64,000 nt of DNA from Paracoccus kondratievae (GCF_009301415.1 NZ_CP045072.1:1975001-2039000), one strand, 5' to 3'. Shown: positions 43,072-52,710, counted from the stretch's first letter. The notes: a model not told the origin generated them from the sequence alone. Made by a program: numbers and translations.

Positions 43072-44319
43072 TTGAAACACCTGTTCTCGACCGCCAGTCT
43101 TCTGGCGGTGCTGATGGCGACTACTGCGCAAGCAGAATCCATTTGTTCCAGTGATTTACGTGTTCTGGCCCAGCCTCGCGACGGGCTGACGCTGCTTGAG
43201 GATTATGTCGATGAGTTCGAGGAACTCTCTGGTGCCGGTTTCGAGATCGATTATCTGAACGAGAATGACCGCCGCGCCAAATCGCAGGCGGATGCCTCGA
43301 CCGTTGGCAGCTACAACGTGTATTATGTGGACGAGGCAAACCTGCCTCTGTTCGCCTCATCCGGCTGGATCGTGCCCTTGGACGGCTATTATCCCGCCGA
43401 ATACGATTATGAAGATTTCGACGCCGGCATGCGCAGCGTTGCAAGCTATGACGGCAAGCAATGGTTTGCACCGATCCAGGGCGGCGGCGACCTGATGGTC
43501 TATCGCACCGACCTGCTGACCGCCGCGGGGCTGGAGCCGCCGAAAACCTGGGAAGAATACGTCGCCGCCATCAGGAAACTGCATGACCCGGACAACGGGG
43601 TTTATGGCGTCGCACTGCGCGGGCAGCGTGGCTCGGGCGCGAACGTCTGGCGCTGGCTGCCGCTGTTTGCGGCGAATGGCGGCAAATGGACCGATGAAAC
43701 GGGCGCCTTTGCGTTCAACTCTGACGCGGCGGTCAAGGCGACCGAGGAATATCTTGAGCTGTTCAAATACTCGGCCCCCGGCACGCAGACTGGCTCTTTT
43801 GACGAATCCACCGGCGCCTTCCGTTCGGGCAAGGTGGCGATGATCGTTGAATCCGCCCCGCTTGGCGCGATGTCCAAGGACCCCTCGCAAAGCCGCGTGG
43901 TCGATGTGGTGGGCTTTGCCCCGCCGCCGACACCGCTGCCGGGTTCGGGCTATGCCCATGGCTTTGCCATTGCTGCCAAGGCAAACCCCGAAGAGCAGGA
44001 CAAGGCTTGCGCCGGTCTGTTCGTGGCCTGGGCCACCTCGAAAGAGCAGGAGGCCCGCCGCCTTGCCAAGGGCCAGCCGGGTGAGCTGACCCGCAAGAGC
44101 ACCTATGAAAGCCCCGAATACGTCAAGACATTCGGCGAAAACCTGTCGGTCGCCATGGCCGAAACCGGCGCAAGGACCGAGGTCCTGTTCTGGCAGGACC
44201 CGCGCTGGCAGGAGCTTGGCAACACCTGGGGCATCATGCTGGAAGAACTGATCACCGGTTCGCGCACCGATGTGAAGGCCACTCTGAACGAGCTGGAAAC
44301 CTTCGCCAAATCGCTCTGA
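43072..44319 (+). CDS. Carbohydrate ABC transporter, periplasmic binding protein
   Basis: A 415-residue family 1 extracellular solute-binding protein. The signal peptide (LFSTASLLAVLMATTAQA) ends near residue 22, and the mature protein has SYNVYYVDEANLPLFASSGW, the hinge-type GGDLMVYRTDLLTAAGLEPP, and AFRSGKVAMIVESAPLG. The start is a TTG at 43072, placed by a strong GGGAGGA ribosome binding site 7 nt upstream and by the signal peptide. Substrate is probably a sugar or sugar alcohol. First gene of the four-gene transporter set. Confidence 0.88.
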   Translation: MKHLFSTASLLAVLMATTAQAESICSSDLRVLAQPRDGLTLLEDYVDEFEELSGAGFEIDYLNENDRRAKSQADASTVGSYNVYYVDEANLPLFASSGWIVPLDGYYPAEYDYEDFDAGMRSVASYDGKQWFAPIQGGGDLMVYRTDLLTAAGLEPPKTWEEYVAAIRKLHDPDNGVYGVALRGQRGSGANVWRWLPLFAANGGKWTDETGAFAFNSDAAVKATEEYLELFKYSAPGTQTGSFDESTGAFRSGKVAMIVESAPLGAMSKDPSQSRVVDVVGFAPPPTPLPGSGYAHGFAIAAKANPEEQDKACAGLFVAWATSKEQEARRLAKGQPGELTRKSTYESPEYVKTFGENLSVAMAETGARTEVLFWQDPRWQELGNTWGIMLEELITGSRTDVKATLNELETFAKSL

Positions 44320-44389
44320 AGCTTTGACCCGGGGCGCGGAGGCGCATTGCGTCCCCGCCCCATTCCCTTTCCAGTACAATGAGGCACCG

Positions 44390-45253
44390 ATGAGAGTTGG
44401 GCGTTCTCTTCCCTATGTCTTTCTGGGGCCTGCGCTTTTGGTGCTGGTCATTCTTGCGGCGGTCCCGACACTGTATGCGGTGAACCTTTCGCTGCAAAAC
44501 CGGACCCTTAGTGCACCGCAAGCCGAATATGTCTGGCTTGCCAATTACCTGAAACTCTTTTCGGACGACCGCTTTCTTAACGCGCTGTGGGTTTCGCTGA
44601 AATGGGAGGTGCTGACCGTCAGCGCCACAATGGCGGTCGGGATCGGCCTTGCCATCGCCATGTTCGAGGCGGCTACCCGCCGCTGGCGCATGATCCTTAG
44701 CGTCCTTTTCATCATTCCGGTGCTGCTGCCCCGTGTCTGCGCGGCTTTTGTGTGGAAATTCTCGTTCCACCCGCTTTACGGCGCGGTAACCTGGCCCGTC
44801 CGCGCCCTGACCGGCCAGACCCCCGATGTTCTGGCCCACCCCTGGGGGGCGATGCTGACGGTCGCCTTTGTCGATGTCTGGCAATGGGGACTGTTCTTTG
44901 CGGTCATCATCCTGAAGCTGATGGAGGCCCTGCCCCCCCAGCCCATCGAGGCCGCCCGGATCGACAAGGCCAAGGGGTGGGAGATCCACCGTTTTGTCAC
45001 CCTGCCGATGCTTAAACTGCCGCTTATCTCGCTGTTGCTGGTCAAGGCGATCGAGTCGCTGCGCTCATTCGATCTGGTCTATGTGATGACCCGTGGCGGT
45101 CCCGGTGTCTCGACCGAGACGCTGGACATGTATGCCTATTCGCAGGGTTTTATCGAGGCGGGCAATATTTCTTACGCCTCGTCCATGGCCGTGATCATGA
45201 TGGTGCTGACCGTGATCCTCTTCACCTCGATCTGGAAGAGGCTGAACAAATGA
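44390..45253 (+). CDS. Carbohydrate ABC transporter permease (UgpA/MalF type)
   Basis: A 287-residue permease with about six helices. It opens with SLPYVFLGPALLVLVILAAV; the EAA loop is LPPQPIEAARIDKAKGWEIH. The ATG at 44390 begins the first helix region. Its stop overlaps the next permease start (ATGA at 45250). Confidence 0.92.
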   Translation: MRVGRSLPYVFLGPALLVLVILAAVPTLYAVNLSLQNRTLSAPQAEYVWLANYLKLFSDDRFLNALWVSLKWEVLTVSATMAVGIGLAIAMFEAATRRWRMILSVLFIIPVLLPRVCAAFVWKFSFHPLYGAVTWPVRALTGQTPDVLAHPWGAMLTVAFVDVWQWGLFFAVIILKLMEALPPQPIEAARIDKAKGWEIHRFVTLPMLKLPLISLLLVKAIESLRSFDLVYVMTRGGPGVSTETLDMYAYSQGFIEAGNISYASSMAVIMMVLTVILFTSIWKRLNK

Positions 45254-46068
45254 AGCTTTCGACCCTTCTTTTGCGTATCGTGCTGGCTTGCGCCGCTTTG
45301 ATGGTGCTGCTGCCGCTGCTGTGGACGCTGCTTAACGCCTTCAAGACCAACGCCGATCTGCTGGTCAACACGCCCAAGCTGATCTTCACGCCGGTCTGGG
45401 ACAACATGCAATATGTGCTGGGCCGCCGTTCGGTTGCACGGGCGCTGACGAACTCGCTGGTGATCTGTTCCTCGGCTGTCGCCATGGGGGCGCTGCTTGG
45501 CGTACCGGCCGCCTACGTGATCGCGCGGGTCAAGAACCGCCTGACGCGCGAGGCGCAGTTCTTTGCCCTGTCCTTGCGCTTTCTGCCGCCGGTCGCCGTG
45601 GCCATTCCGATGATGGTGATCTGGCTGGGGCTCGGGTTTTACGACACCCGCTTTGCCCTGATCGTCACCTATATGACGATCACCATCTCGATCACGGTCT
45701 GGCTGTCGATCCCTGCATTCGAGCGCGTGCCGATCGCGGTGGAAGAGGCCGCCCGCGTCGACCGCCTTGGCCCCTATGCCACCTTCTTTCGCGTGGCGTT
45801 GCCGATTGCGCGGCCGCAGATCCTTGCCGCCATCGCCTTTTCCTTCATCCTCGTCTGGAACGAATTCCTGCTTGCGATGATGCTGAGTACATCAAAGGCG
45901 CGCACCCTGCCTGTCGTCGCCTCGGAAATGTCCCAGCTGGGGATGAACGTTCCCTGGGGAGTGTTGAATGCCGCGGTGGTCCTGCTGTCGCTGCCGCCGC
46001 TGATCCTGCTGGCTGTCGCGGGCGCCGGGATGAACTCGGTCTTTTCCCGCAAGTCCACGCAGGATTGA
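45250..46068 (+). CDS. Carbohydrate ABC transporter permease (UgpE/MalG type)
   Basis: A 272-residue second permease with about six helices. The EAA loop is IPIAVEEAARVDRLGPYATF and the C-terminal half has the usual WNEFLLAMMLS segment. Coupled by ATGA to the preceding gene; a 76-nt gap leads to the ATPase gene. Confidence 0.92.
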   Translation: MKLSTLLLRIVLACAALMVLLPLLWTLLNAFKTNADLLVNTPKLIFTPVWDNMQYVLGRRSVARALTNSLVICSSAVAMGALLGVPAAYVIARVKNRLTREAQFFALSLRFLPPVAVAIPMMVIWLGLGFYDTRFALIVTYMTITISITVWLSIPAFERVPIAVEEAARVDRLGPYATFFRVALPIARPQILAAIAFSFILVWNEFLLAMMLSTSKARTLPVVASEMSQLGMNVPWGVLNAAVVLLSLPPLILLAVAGAGMNSVFSRKSTQD

Positions 46069-46144
46069 CGCAGATGAAAGCCCCCTGGCCCGGCCGCGCA
46101 CGCCGTGGCTACCCAAACGCAGATATGCAGAGTGAGGAATCGTG

Positions 46145-47203
46145 ATGGCGACCGTTGAATGCCGCAACCTGTGCAAGAGCTACGGCTCGCATGAAGTCAT
46201 CCGGAATTTCAACCTTTCGATCTCTGACCATGAATTCATCGTCTTCCTGGGCCCGTCCGGCTGCGGGAAATCCACGATCCTGCGCATGGTCGCAGGGCTG
46301 GAAGAGATCACCGGCGGCGACCTTTTCATCGGCGGCGCAAGGGTCAATGACCGCGACCCGGGCGACCGGGGCATCGCCATGGTCTTTCAGAACTACGCGC
46401 TTTATCCGCATATGAGCGTGCGCGAAAACATCACCTTTGCACTGGAGCGCGCCGGAACAAGCAGGGATGAGATCCGCCGTCGCCTTGATCCCGTGGTCGA
46501 AACGCTGGGGCTGGACATCTACCTTGGCCGCAAGCCGACCGAATTGTCGGGCGGTCAGCAACAACGCGTCGCTATCGCCCGCGCGATGATCAAGACACCC
46601 GAGGTGTTTTTGTTCGACGAGCCGCTCTCGAACCTGGACGCCAAGCTGCGCGGTCATTTGCGGGTCGAAATCGCGCGACTGCACAGGGCACTGAACACCA
46701 CCTCGGTCTATGTCACTCATGACCAGCTTGAGGCGATGACGCTGGCAGATCGCATCGTATTGATGAATCAGGGCAGGATCGAACAGATGGGCACGCCCGA
46801 GGAGATCTATTCCCGCCCGGCCACGGTCTTTACCGCAGGCTTTATCGGCACGCCGAGCATGAACTTCTTTTCCCTCGACGCGGGCGAGGGACGATTGAGA
46901 AACGCCGATATCGACCTTGCCGCCCCCTTTCCGCTGCGTGCAGGCAAAGTCACCCTGGGCATTCGGCCAGGAGCCATCAGGCTGGTTCCCGAAGGTACGC
47001 CCGACGCCATCGCCGCCACGGTCGAGCGGGATGAGTTCCACGGCGACATGCGGCTGATCTCGCTGAACGCCGGTGCGGAAAGCTTCATGGTCTCGGTCCC
47101 CGCCGCAACACGGCTGTCCGAGGGAGAGCGGGTGCTGGCCCATCTCGATCCCGCGTCGCTGCATGTCTTTGACGCGGAAAGTGGCCAGCGCCTGGGGGAC
47201 TGA
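46145..47203 (+). CDS. Carbohydrate ABC transporter ATPase (UgpC/MalK type)
   Basis: About 352 residues with the ABC domain at 1-235: Walker A GPSGCGKST, signature LSGGQQQRVAIARA, Walker B VFLFDEPLSNLDAKLR and VTHDQLEAMT. A C-terminal TOBE regulatory domain follows (ending AESGQRLGD). A GTG at 46142 directly precedes the ATG at 46145; GAGGAA upstream could serve either. Such ATPases may energise more than one sugar importer. Confidence 0.93.
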   Translation: MATVECRNLCKSYGSHEVIRNFNLSISDHEFIVFLGPSGCGKSTILRMVAGLEEITGGDLFIGGARVNDRDPGDRGIAMVFQNYALYPHMSVRENITFALERAGTSRDEIRRRLDPVVETLGLDIYLGRKPTELSGGQQQRVAIARAMIKTPEVFLFDEPLSNLDAKLRGHLRVEIARLHRALNTTSVYVTHDQLEAMTLADRIVLMNQGRIEQMGTPEEIYSRPATVFTAGFIGTPSMNFFSLDAGEGRLRNADIDLAAPFPLRAGKVTLGIRPGAIRLVPEGTPDAIAATVERDEFHGDMRLISLNAGAESFMVSVPAATRLSEGERVLAHLDPASLHVFDAESGQRLGD

Positions 47204-47275
47204 GCCCACCCTATGGTCCGGCCGCTGAGGTCCCCGGCCTTGCGTCCCGGCCGCAAACCATGGATCACTGGGACC

Positions 47276-47647
47276 ATGACGGACCTGCAGGACCCAAAGC
47301 TTCGGTTTCCTTTGCGGGCGGCAAGGCTGTTCATGGCCTTGCTGCTGGTACTGCTGGTCGCCACCCTGCCCGGACCTCGGGTCAGTGTCGAGGTCCAGCA
47401 TCCGCAGCAACTGGTCGCGCCGTCCCTTAGCCTGACGGCGATCCACGGCCGGGACCAGCTTGCACGCAAGGAAACGGCGCAGGTCCAGCCGCTGACCGCG
47501 GCAGCATTGCCGCCGTCAGAGACCCCGGCTGCACCGCCGCGAACCGCAGCGGCTGTAGGTTATACCTATCACCACCTGATCGGCGCACCGCTATGCGCGC
47601 TGGCGCCCTGCGCACGCGCCCCTCCCGTCTTTCGCATGACCGCCTGA
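47276..47647 (+). CDS. Hypothetical membrane-anchored protein
   Basis: About 123 residues from the ATG at 47276: a basic N-terminus, one hydrophobic helix (LFMALLLVLLVATLPG) and a Pro/Ala-rich extracytoplasmic region with a late VGYTYHHLIGAPLCALAPCA containing two Cys. No family recognised. The ribosome binding site is weak, and the reading frame could be fortuitous, though codon use looks like that of neighbours. Confidence 0.45.
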   Translation: MTDLQDPKLRFPLRAARLFMALLLVLLVATLPGPRVSVEVQHPQQLVAPSLSLTAIHGRDQLARKETAQVQPLTAAALPPSETPAAPPRTAAAVGYTYHHLIGAPLCALAPCARAPPVFRMTA

Positions 47648-47713
47648 GATCGCTCTGCCCCCGGCTTTTCCGGGCCGGCAGACCATGACCCTTGCGTTCA
47701 CGAAGGACGAAAA

Positions 47714-47917
47714 ATGAACATCATCCATGACGAACCGGTGGTGCACCGGGTGCCGCCTGCCGAGCGTGAGCCGGTGCAGGACAACGCAACAGAAACCACG
47801 CCTGCGCCTCCCTCTGCCGGAACGGTCGAATCCGGCAAGATTGTGCTGCTGAACTGGTGCATCATGCTGGCCGGTATCGGCGTGATTATCATTGGTGGCC
47901 TCTGGCTGGCCGGCTGA
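47714..47917 (+). CDS. Small single-helix membrane protein
   Basis: A 67-residue protein with a charged, proline-rich N-terminal half and one C-terminal membrane helix (IVLLNWCIMLAGIGVIIIGG). The ribosome binding site GAAGGACG lies 5 nt before the ATG. Family and function unknown. It ends 46 bp before the convergent DUF983 stop. Confidence 0.6.
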   Translation: MNIIHDEPVVHRVPPAEREPVQDNATETTPAPPSAGTVESGKIVLLNWCIMLAGIGVIIIGGLWLAG

Positions 47918-47963
47918 TCGGCCACCCCCGCGGATCACAGGGTCCGCGGGGGGCTCGCAGGGT

Positions 47964-48329
47964 TCAGGCGCCGCGATCCTGTTCGCGCTGCGCCCAAAGA
48001 TAGCCGACAAACGCCCCCTTCACGAGGCGGAGGATCAGCAGTGTCAGCACCGTTATCGCCAGCCCCACCGTAACAAGCAGCGTTATGGGATCCGGCCGGA
48101 ACAGCACCCAGCCAAAGCCGATCATCGGGATCAGCAGCAAAAGCATGATCGTCATGGTAAAGAAGGCCGGGCCATCGGCAGCGCGGTATAGCCCCAACGG
48201 TTCACCGCAGGATTCGCAGCTCTGCACGATGGTCAGATAGCCCTTGAAGAGCCGACCTTTGCCGCAATGCGGACAGCGACCGGTCAGCCCTCTGATCGCG
48301 GCGGTTCGCCCACTTCGTTCCTCTGTCAT
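47964..48329 (-). CDS. DUF983-family membrane protein with zinc-finger motif
   Basis: A 121-residue protein. The N-terminal CPHCGKGRLFKGYLTI and CESCGEPLGL form a four-Cys zinc-ribbon-like motif; two membrane helices follow (FFTMTIMLLLLIPMIGFGWV and ITLLVTVGLAITVLTLLILR). DUF983 proteins are frequent in alphaproteobacteria, sometimes near cytochrome oxidase genes. Function unknown. Confidence 0.85.
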   Translation of the reverse strand: MTEERSGRTAAIRGLTGRCPHCGKGRLFKGYLTIVQSCESCGEPLGLYRAADGPAFFTMTIMLLLLIPMIGFGWVLFRPDPITLLVTVGLAITVLTLLILRLVKGAFVGYLWAQREQDRGA

Positions 48330-48418
48330 GACCGTTCATGCTCCGATTATTTTCGCGCAAGAATAACATGATGGTACGGCGGGGAATGCAATGGCTGATG
48401 ATGCGGACAGCCCCGGGG

Positions 48419-49090
48419 TCAAAGGCCGGCTATCGGCGGATGGGTGATGCAATGAGCAACCGCAGCGAAAAAGATCGCGCTGCCCGTCAGGACAAAAACG
48501 TGCCAGATCGTGTTGTGAAACGGCAGGCGCTGCATCAGGAAAAACACCACCCCGATGGTGTAGATCGCGCCCCCGATCATCATCAGGATCAGCACCGGAC
48601 CCGATAGCCCGGCAAGCATCGGCCCTCCGGCATAGGCCGCGGCCCAGCCCATGCCCAGATAAAGCGCAAGTGCAAGCCAACGCAGGCGCCATGGCGGGAC
48701 CAGCATCTTTAACGACAGGCCCAGCGCCGCCGCCATCCACAGGCCGACCAGCAACCCAAGCGCCTGACCACCCGACAGCAGGGTAAAGGGCGTGTAGGTT
48801 CCCGCGATCTTCATGTAGATTGCCGAATGATCCAGCCGGCGCAGCAGCCCCTGCCACCTGGGGCTGTTCACCATGTTGCAAAGCGCCGAAAAGGTCAGCA
48901 TCAGGATCAGTGTGCCGCCATAGACCGAAGCCCCGACCACCGCCGTCGACCCCGCCTCAGAGAACAGGCTAAGAACAATCAGGGCAGGCACGGCCAACGC
49001 TGCCAGCGTCAGGCCGAGGATATGGACGACTCCATCGCTGAACCGCTCGGCCCGGCTGTAGAGTCGCGGAATATGCCCGGTTGTCGTCAT
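48419..49090 (-). CDS. Hemolysin III / PAQR-family membrane protein
   Basis: A 223-residue protein with seven predicted helices. Family features include the N-terminal RFSDGVVHILGL with His, the Ser in LTFSALCNMV, RLDHSAIYMKIAGTYTPFTL, and a C-terminal LPFHNTIWHVFVLTGSAIFF supplying the His pair of the metal site. These proteins are related to adiponectin-receptor ceramidases. Despite the name, haemolytic function is not established for most members. Confidence 0.9.
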   Translation of the reverse strand: MTTTGHIPRLYSRAERFSDGVVHILGLTLAALAVPALIVLSLFSEAGSTAVVGASVYGGTLILMLTFSALCNMVNSPRWQGLLRRLDHSAIYMKIAGTYTPFTLLSGGQALGLLVGLWMAAALGLSLKMLVPPWRLRWLALALYLGMGWAAAYAGGPMLAGLSGPVLILMMIGGAIYTIGVVFFLMQRLPFHNTIWHVFVLTGSAIFFAAVAHCITHPPIAGL

Positions 49091-49611
49091 ACGAGCAGCC
49101 TAGGCCCGCGAACCGCGCCTTGGCAAATCAAACTCTCGTCGAAATGTCGGCATTACAGCAGGCGTAACAGTCAGCCGCCGCAGCCTGACAACGCTTTCCG
49201 ACCTTCTCTGTAAGCCCGTGCTTCATCCCCCTCGCTCGTCTCGACACACAAGGAAGCGTTCAGAGGGAAAGGGTTCATCGTACATACCGCCCATTGGGAC
49301 GGTACATGATCGCGACGCACCCCGACGTGAATGCCCCGACCGGGAATATCCCAGATCGTGCTGGCAAAAAGGGGGCTTCAAGTCCGCGTATGGTGATTCA
49401 TGCCGCTCTCTGCGCGAGAGATGAGCTGGCACGCAACCTGCCGCAACCAGCAATCCTGGTGGCCGGCAGAGACGATGATTGTGACAAGATTCAGGTCGGG
49501 CCTATTTGACGCCGGATAATGACGCATGGGCGTAAATGCGATGGACGAAATACCGTCAACAGCATAAAGCTACCCGAATATGATATCCGTGCCGAAAGAA
49601 ATGTGACAGTG
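49091..49611. other. 520-bp gap with no recognised gene
   Basis: Short frames on both strands lack motifs. An imperfect inverted repeat is visible near 49275-49305 (ACATACCGCCC facing GGGACGGTACAT). The region precedes the DKNYY-repeat gene and presumably holds its promoter. Confidence 0.4.
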
Positions 49612-50454
49612 ATGACCGAGTCAATACCGGAACTTCAGCCATATCCAATCGACGCCGATGTTGAGGGGCTGCCTTATTGTCTTGGGCCGGACGGAAATAT
49701 TGCCATGCGCGATGGCAGCAGGATGGGTTATGACTCGCTCAAGCTGCGCAAGGGTTTCGTGCAATATGAAAACGGTTTTTCCAAAGATGAAAAGGCGGTT
49801 TACAGCTGGGGGCGGCGCATCATGGGTGCAAATCCCGCAACGTTCCGGGTTCTCAGCCGCGCCTTTGTAACCGACGGCAATCATGTCTGGAACCACATCG
49901 GAAAGGTCAAGGACGCCGATCCCACAACGTTCGCTGCCTGCGATTCCGGCGAAGGAAACCACTGGGGCACAGGTTACGGCAAAGACGCAAACAGCGTCTT
50001 CTTTTCGCCAGGTGACCTGCGCGCGCGCCGGGTGGTCAAGGCGGATACCCGAACCTTTCGTTCATGCGGCGACACTTGTCTTGTCGGATATGACGATTAT
50101 TTCACCTTCGCCCAGGGATCATCAATCCCGAAAGCAAAAAGAAAGGGCTGGCGCTATCTGTCCTACAGCTACAGCCGGGACGAAAAAGCGATCTTCTATC
50201 TGAACAGCCGGGTCGAGGGGGCAGATCTGGAAAGCTTCGAGGTTGTGCCAGTTTTCAGCTCTCATAAAATCGGACCCGCACCACTGGCCCGAGACAGAAA
50301 TCATTATTACTGGTGCGATGAGATAATTGATAATGACGAATTTGGCGCAAAATTCTGGATCAGATATGCTGTCGTCTCGGATCCTGACGATATGCCACCG
50401 ATTGCGCGAAAGCTCGGCTGGGAACTGGAAAACCCGATAGTTGGCAGGAAATGA
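49612..50454 (+). CDS. DKNYY-repeat family protein
   Basis: About 280 residues without a signal peptide or membrane helix. It contains five copies of the DKNYY-type repeat, each beginning with a short motif and a probable beta hairpin: FSKDEKAVYSWGRRIMGANP, FVTDGNHVWNHIGKVKDADP, YGKDANSVFFSPGDLRARRV, YSRDEKAIFYLNSRVEGADL and a shorter ARDRNHYYWCDEI. Copies end in a phrase like ATFRVL or ESFEVV. The family is widespread, unknown in function, and often near mobile DNA or polymorphic toxin loci. ATG at 49612 was chosen; an in-frame extension reaches 49519. Confidence 0.75.
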   Translation: MTESIPELQPYPIDADVEGLPYCLGPDGNIAMRDGSRMGYDSLKLRKGFVQYENGFSKDEKAVYSWGRRIMGANPATFRVLSRAFVTDGNHVWNHIGKVKDADPTTFAACDSGEGNHWGTGYGKDANSVFFSPGDLRARRVVKADTRTFRSCGDTCLVGYDDYFTFAQGSSIPKAKRKGWRYLSYSYSRDEKAIFYLNSRVEGADLESFEVVPVFSSHKIGPAPLARDRNHYYWCDEIIDNDEFGAKFWIRYAVVSDPDDMPPIARKLGWELENPIVGRK

Positions 50455-50492
50455 GCCAGAGACCTCTGTCATATTGACAAATGGCGGCCCCA

Positions 50493-51000
50493 TCAGCTGA
50501 TGCAGACGACATTGATGAATCCGTCTGCGGTTTTGTCATAGCGGGTGACCCGCCGACGGCTGCTCTTCAACTTGTTGAAACAGTGCCCGACATGTTGCGC
50601 ATCGTGAAGATGGTCATGCCGACGACCTTGCAGACCTGCCAGTTCTCACGCATCGGGATCGTCGGCCGTGCGCCGCTGATTGCGATGTCTTCCCGAGCTT
50701 TGTCCAGGTCATAGCCGCGGCCCTCATCATTGAGCTGACACCATTGCGCAAAGATGGATCTTGGTCGTGAAACCACCTCCCGAACGGCCAGGTGCCTTTT
50801 TGCGCCCGCCGTATGGCTCCGAACGAAGATCACGGCACTGCCAGCGATCCGAAGCTTGGCGCGCGTGCGCCCACTGGGTTCACCGCGTACAGCGCATCCT
50901 CTCACAATCCGGTCAGCACCCAGCAGTGAAACCGACGGCAGACGGGCGACCATTTGCCGAACTTTTCGGACAGGTCGCACCAGGATGTCCGGTTCTCACA
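50493..51000 (-). pseudogene. IS5-like transposase remnant, frameshifted
   Basis: Read leftward, pieces in different frames resemble an IS5-type transposase: AGAKRHLAVREVVSRPRSIF, then GYDLDKAREDIAISGARPTI followed by PMRENWQ, and finally FNKLKSSRRRVTRYDKTADG followed by FINVVCIS and a stop at 50493. The RVTRYDKTA motif near the end is characteristic. At least two frame changes are needed to join them, and no N-terminal part or inverted ends were found, so the right boundary is approximate. Confidence 0.6.
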
Positions 51001-51464
51001 ATCCGGAAAACCCTATCTGAAACAATGTTCTGGCTGGCCGGCTTGCGCACGTTCTGGTGCGGATGAATCGCTGAAAGAAGGCCCGCTCATCGTCAGGGAT
51101 CTGGGCACGCACCACGCTCATCTCTCACGCAGGGGCTTGCTTGCATCACAGCCTGCGAACCAGGCCCGAATTCGTTAACGCAGGCTAACAAATTATTATT
51201 ACTCAATAAAATCAATCACCCCCTGTGATTGTACAATTCTGCCATACGACAATCGACACGATCAAAATGTACATTAATGTATCTGCCTTTTGTCAGAAAA
51301 ATACCACACGCATTTGTGAATCATGTTGATCGGAAAGGGCGAATCGCCCATAAGTGGAATGGCTTGATCCAATTCAAGCAGTTGGTGTGTTCCCCAGTTT
51401 CTGGTCTCGCAGTTCAACCAATCGACCGCGCATCGCTGCGACGGTCTGACAAAAGGTGGCGCAC
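51001..51464. other. Non-coding region ahead of the Hint-domain gene
   Basis: The left part looks like eroded insertion-sequence flank. From 51180 to 51300 the sequence becomes AT-rich (AATTATTATTACTCAATAAAA), unlike the rest of the window, and probably contains the promoter of the Hint-domain gene. No coding region was found. Confidence 0.45.
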
Positions 51465-52688
51465 ATGCCTTATATTACCGAGATCCCCTCAAGCTTTATC
51501 ACCGTTGGCCTTGATGGCATCATTGCCTTCGTGCCCAACACATCGCTGCTCAACGCATTTGAGGATTCGCAAGAGTTCGCGCAGTATGACGTCGACGCCA
51601 ACGGTGCCACGACCCTTGAAAATGGCGACAACGTTACCCCCGTCGATACCAACGGAGATCCGTTAACCGGCCCGGGCACCTATCTTGGCTCGACAACGGT
51701 TTCGAACGCGGCCGTTAGCGTTGGCCTTCCGCCGTTGGCAGCCATTGGGCTGCAGGTGAACCCGATCAGCGGCCATATCATGGAGGCCGACGGTCGCTAT
51801 TACTTCATCAGCGACGAACCGCTGGATGATGACCACCTTGCGGTGACGGCATCCATCGTCGTTGCTGGCCAAACGGTTTCCGTGACTGCTCCCATCTCCC
51901 AGATCACGGAAACGCTGGCAGCGGCAGTAGAGGACTTGCCACTCGGGGTCGGCATTCTTCCTGCTGCGACGATCCGGGCAGGGGCTGACCTGATCCAGCA
52001 AACCGCTAACACCGCCATCGTGACCATGGATCACGATCCGAACGGCACGCTGGAGCTGTCTGACGACGAGGTGTTCTGCTTTGTCGCCGGCACTCTGATC
52101 GAGACCGAGAACGGCTTTGTCCCGGTCGAGACGCTGCAGGTCGGCGACAAGGTGATGACGCGCGACAACGGGTTGCAACCGATCCGCTGGATCGGCTCAA
52201 TCAAGCTCAAGGCCGCCGCGCTGAAGGCCAGCCCCAAGCTGATGCCGATTCGCATCCGCGCCGGGGCACTGGGTGACGGGGTGCCTTCGTCGGACCTGCT
52301 GGTTTCGCCGCAGCACCGGGTTCTGGTACGCTCAAAAATAGCGCAAAAGATGTTCGGCACCATGGAGGTTCTCGTGGCCGCCAAGCAGCTGTTGCAGCTT
52401 GACGGTGTCGACATCGCCACTGATCTGGCCGAGGTCGAGTATTTCCACATCCTCTTTGAACGGCATGAGGTGGTGAACTCGAACGGCGCGCTGACCGAGT
52501 CACTTTACACCGGCCCGCAGGCACTCAGATCCGTCGGCAAGGCAGCGCGGGAAGAGATCTTTGCCCTGTTCCCCCAGCTTAGCGACGCTGACTTCGTGCC
52601 CGAACCCGCCCGCATGCTGCCTTCGGGCCGCAAGGCGCGCAAGCTGACCGTCCGCCACCGGCAGCACCATCGCCCGATGGTGTGCTGA
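51465..52688 (+). CDS. Hint-domain (Hedgehog/intein-like) protein
   Basis: A 407-residue protein. Residues 1-200 are an acidic, Thr/Asp-rich region (YDVDANGATTLENGDNVTPV) without a signal peptide, as in proteins exported by type I secretion. A Hint_2-type domain starts at Cys205 (CFVAGTLIETENGFVPVETL, then QVGDKVMTRDNG) and continues to SPQHRVLVRSKIAQ and the late EVEYFHILFERHEVV. Such domains can self-cleave at their N-terminal Cys, releasing the preceding region. ATG at 51465 follows AAAGGTGG; a GTG at 51456 is less well placed. A strong terminator follows. Confidence 0.85.
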   Translation: MPYITEIPSSFITVGLDGIIAFVPNTSLLNAFEDSQEFAQYDVDANGATTLENGDNVTPVDTNGDPLTGPGTYLGSTTVSNAAVSVGLPPLAAIGLQVNPISGHIMEADGRYYFISDEPLDDDHLAVTASIVVAGQTVSVTAPISQITETLAAAVEDLPLGVGILPAATIRAGADLIQQTANTAIVTMDHDPNGTLELSDDEVFCFVAGTLIETENGFVPVETLQVGDKVMTRDNGLQPIRWIGSIKLKAAALKASPKLMPIRIRAGALGDGVPSSDLLVSPQHRVLVRSKIAQKMFGTMEVLVAAKQLLQLDGVDIATDLAEVEYFHILFERHEVVNSNGALTESLYTGPQALRSVGKAAREEIFALFPQLSDADFVPEPARMLPSGRKARKLTVRHRQHHRPMVC

Positions 52689-52710
52689 TCAGCGCATCAA
52701 CATTGTCTTT

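Noticed and set aside
46074..46145. 23-codon open frame between the sugar permease and ATPase genes
   Set aside because: It ends inside the ATPase start region, which could suggest coupling, but it has no good ribosome binding site of its own and no sign of conservation can be seen. Kept out for lack of support.
49275..49305. Imperfect inverted repeat resembling an insertion-sequence end or operator
   Set aside because: The match is interrupted and no second end or transposase is near. Mentioned only in the gap description.
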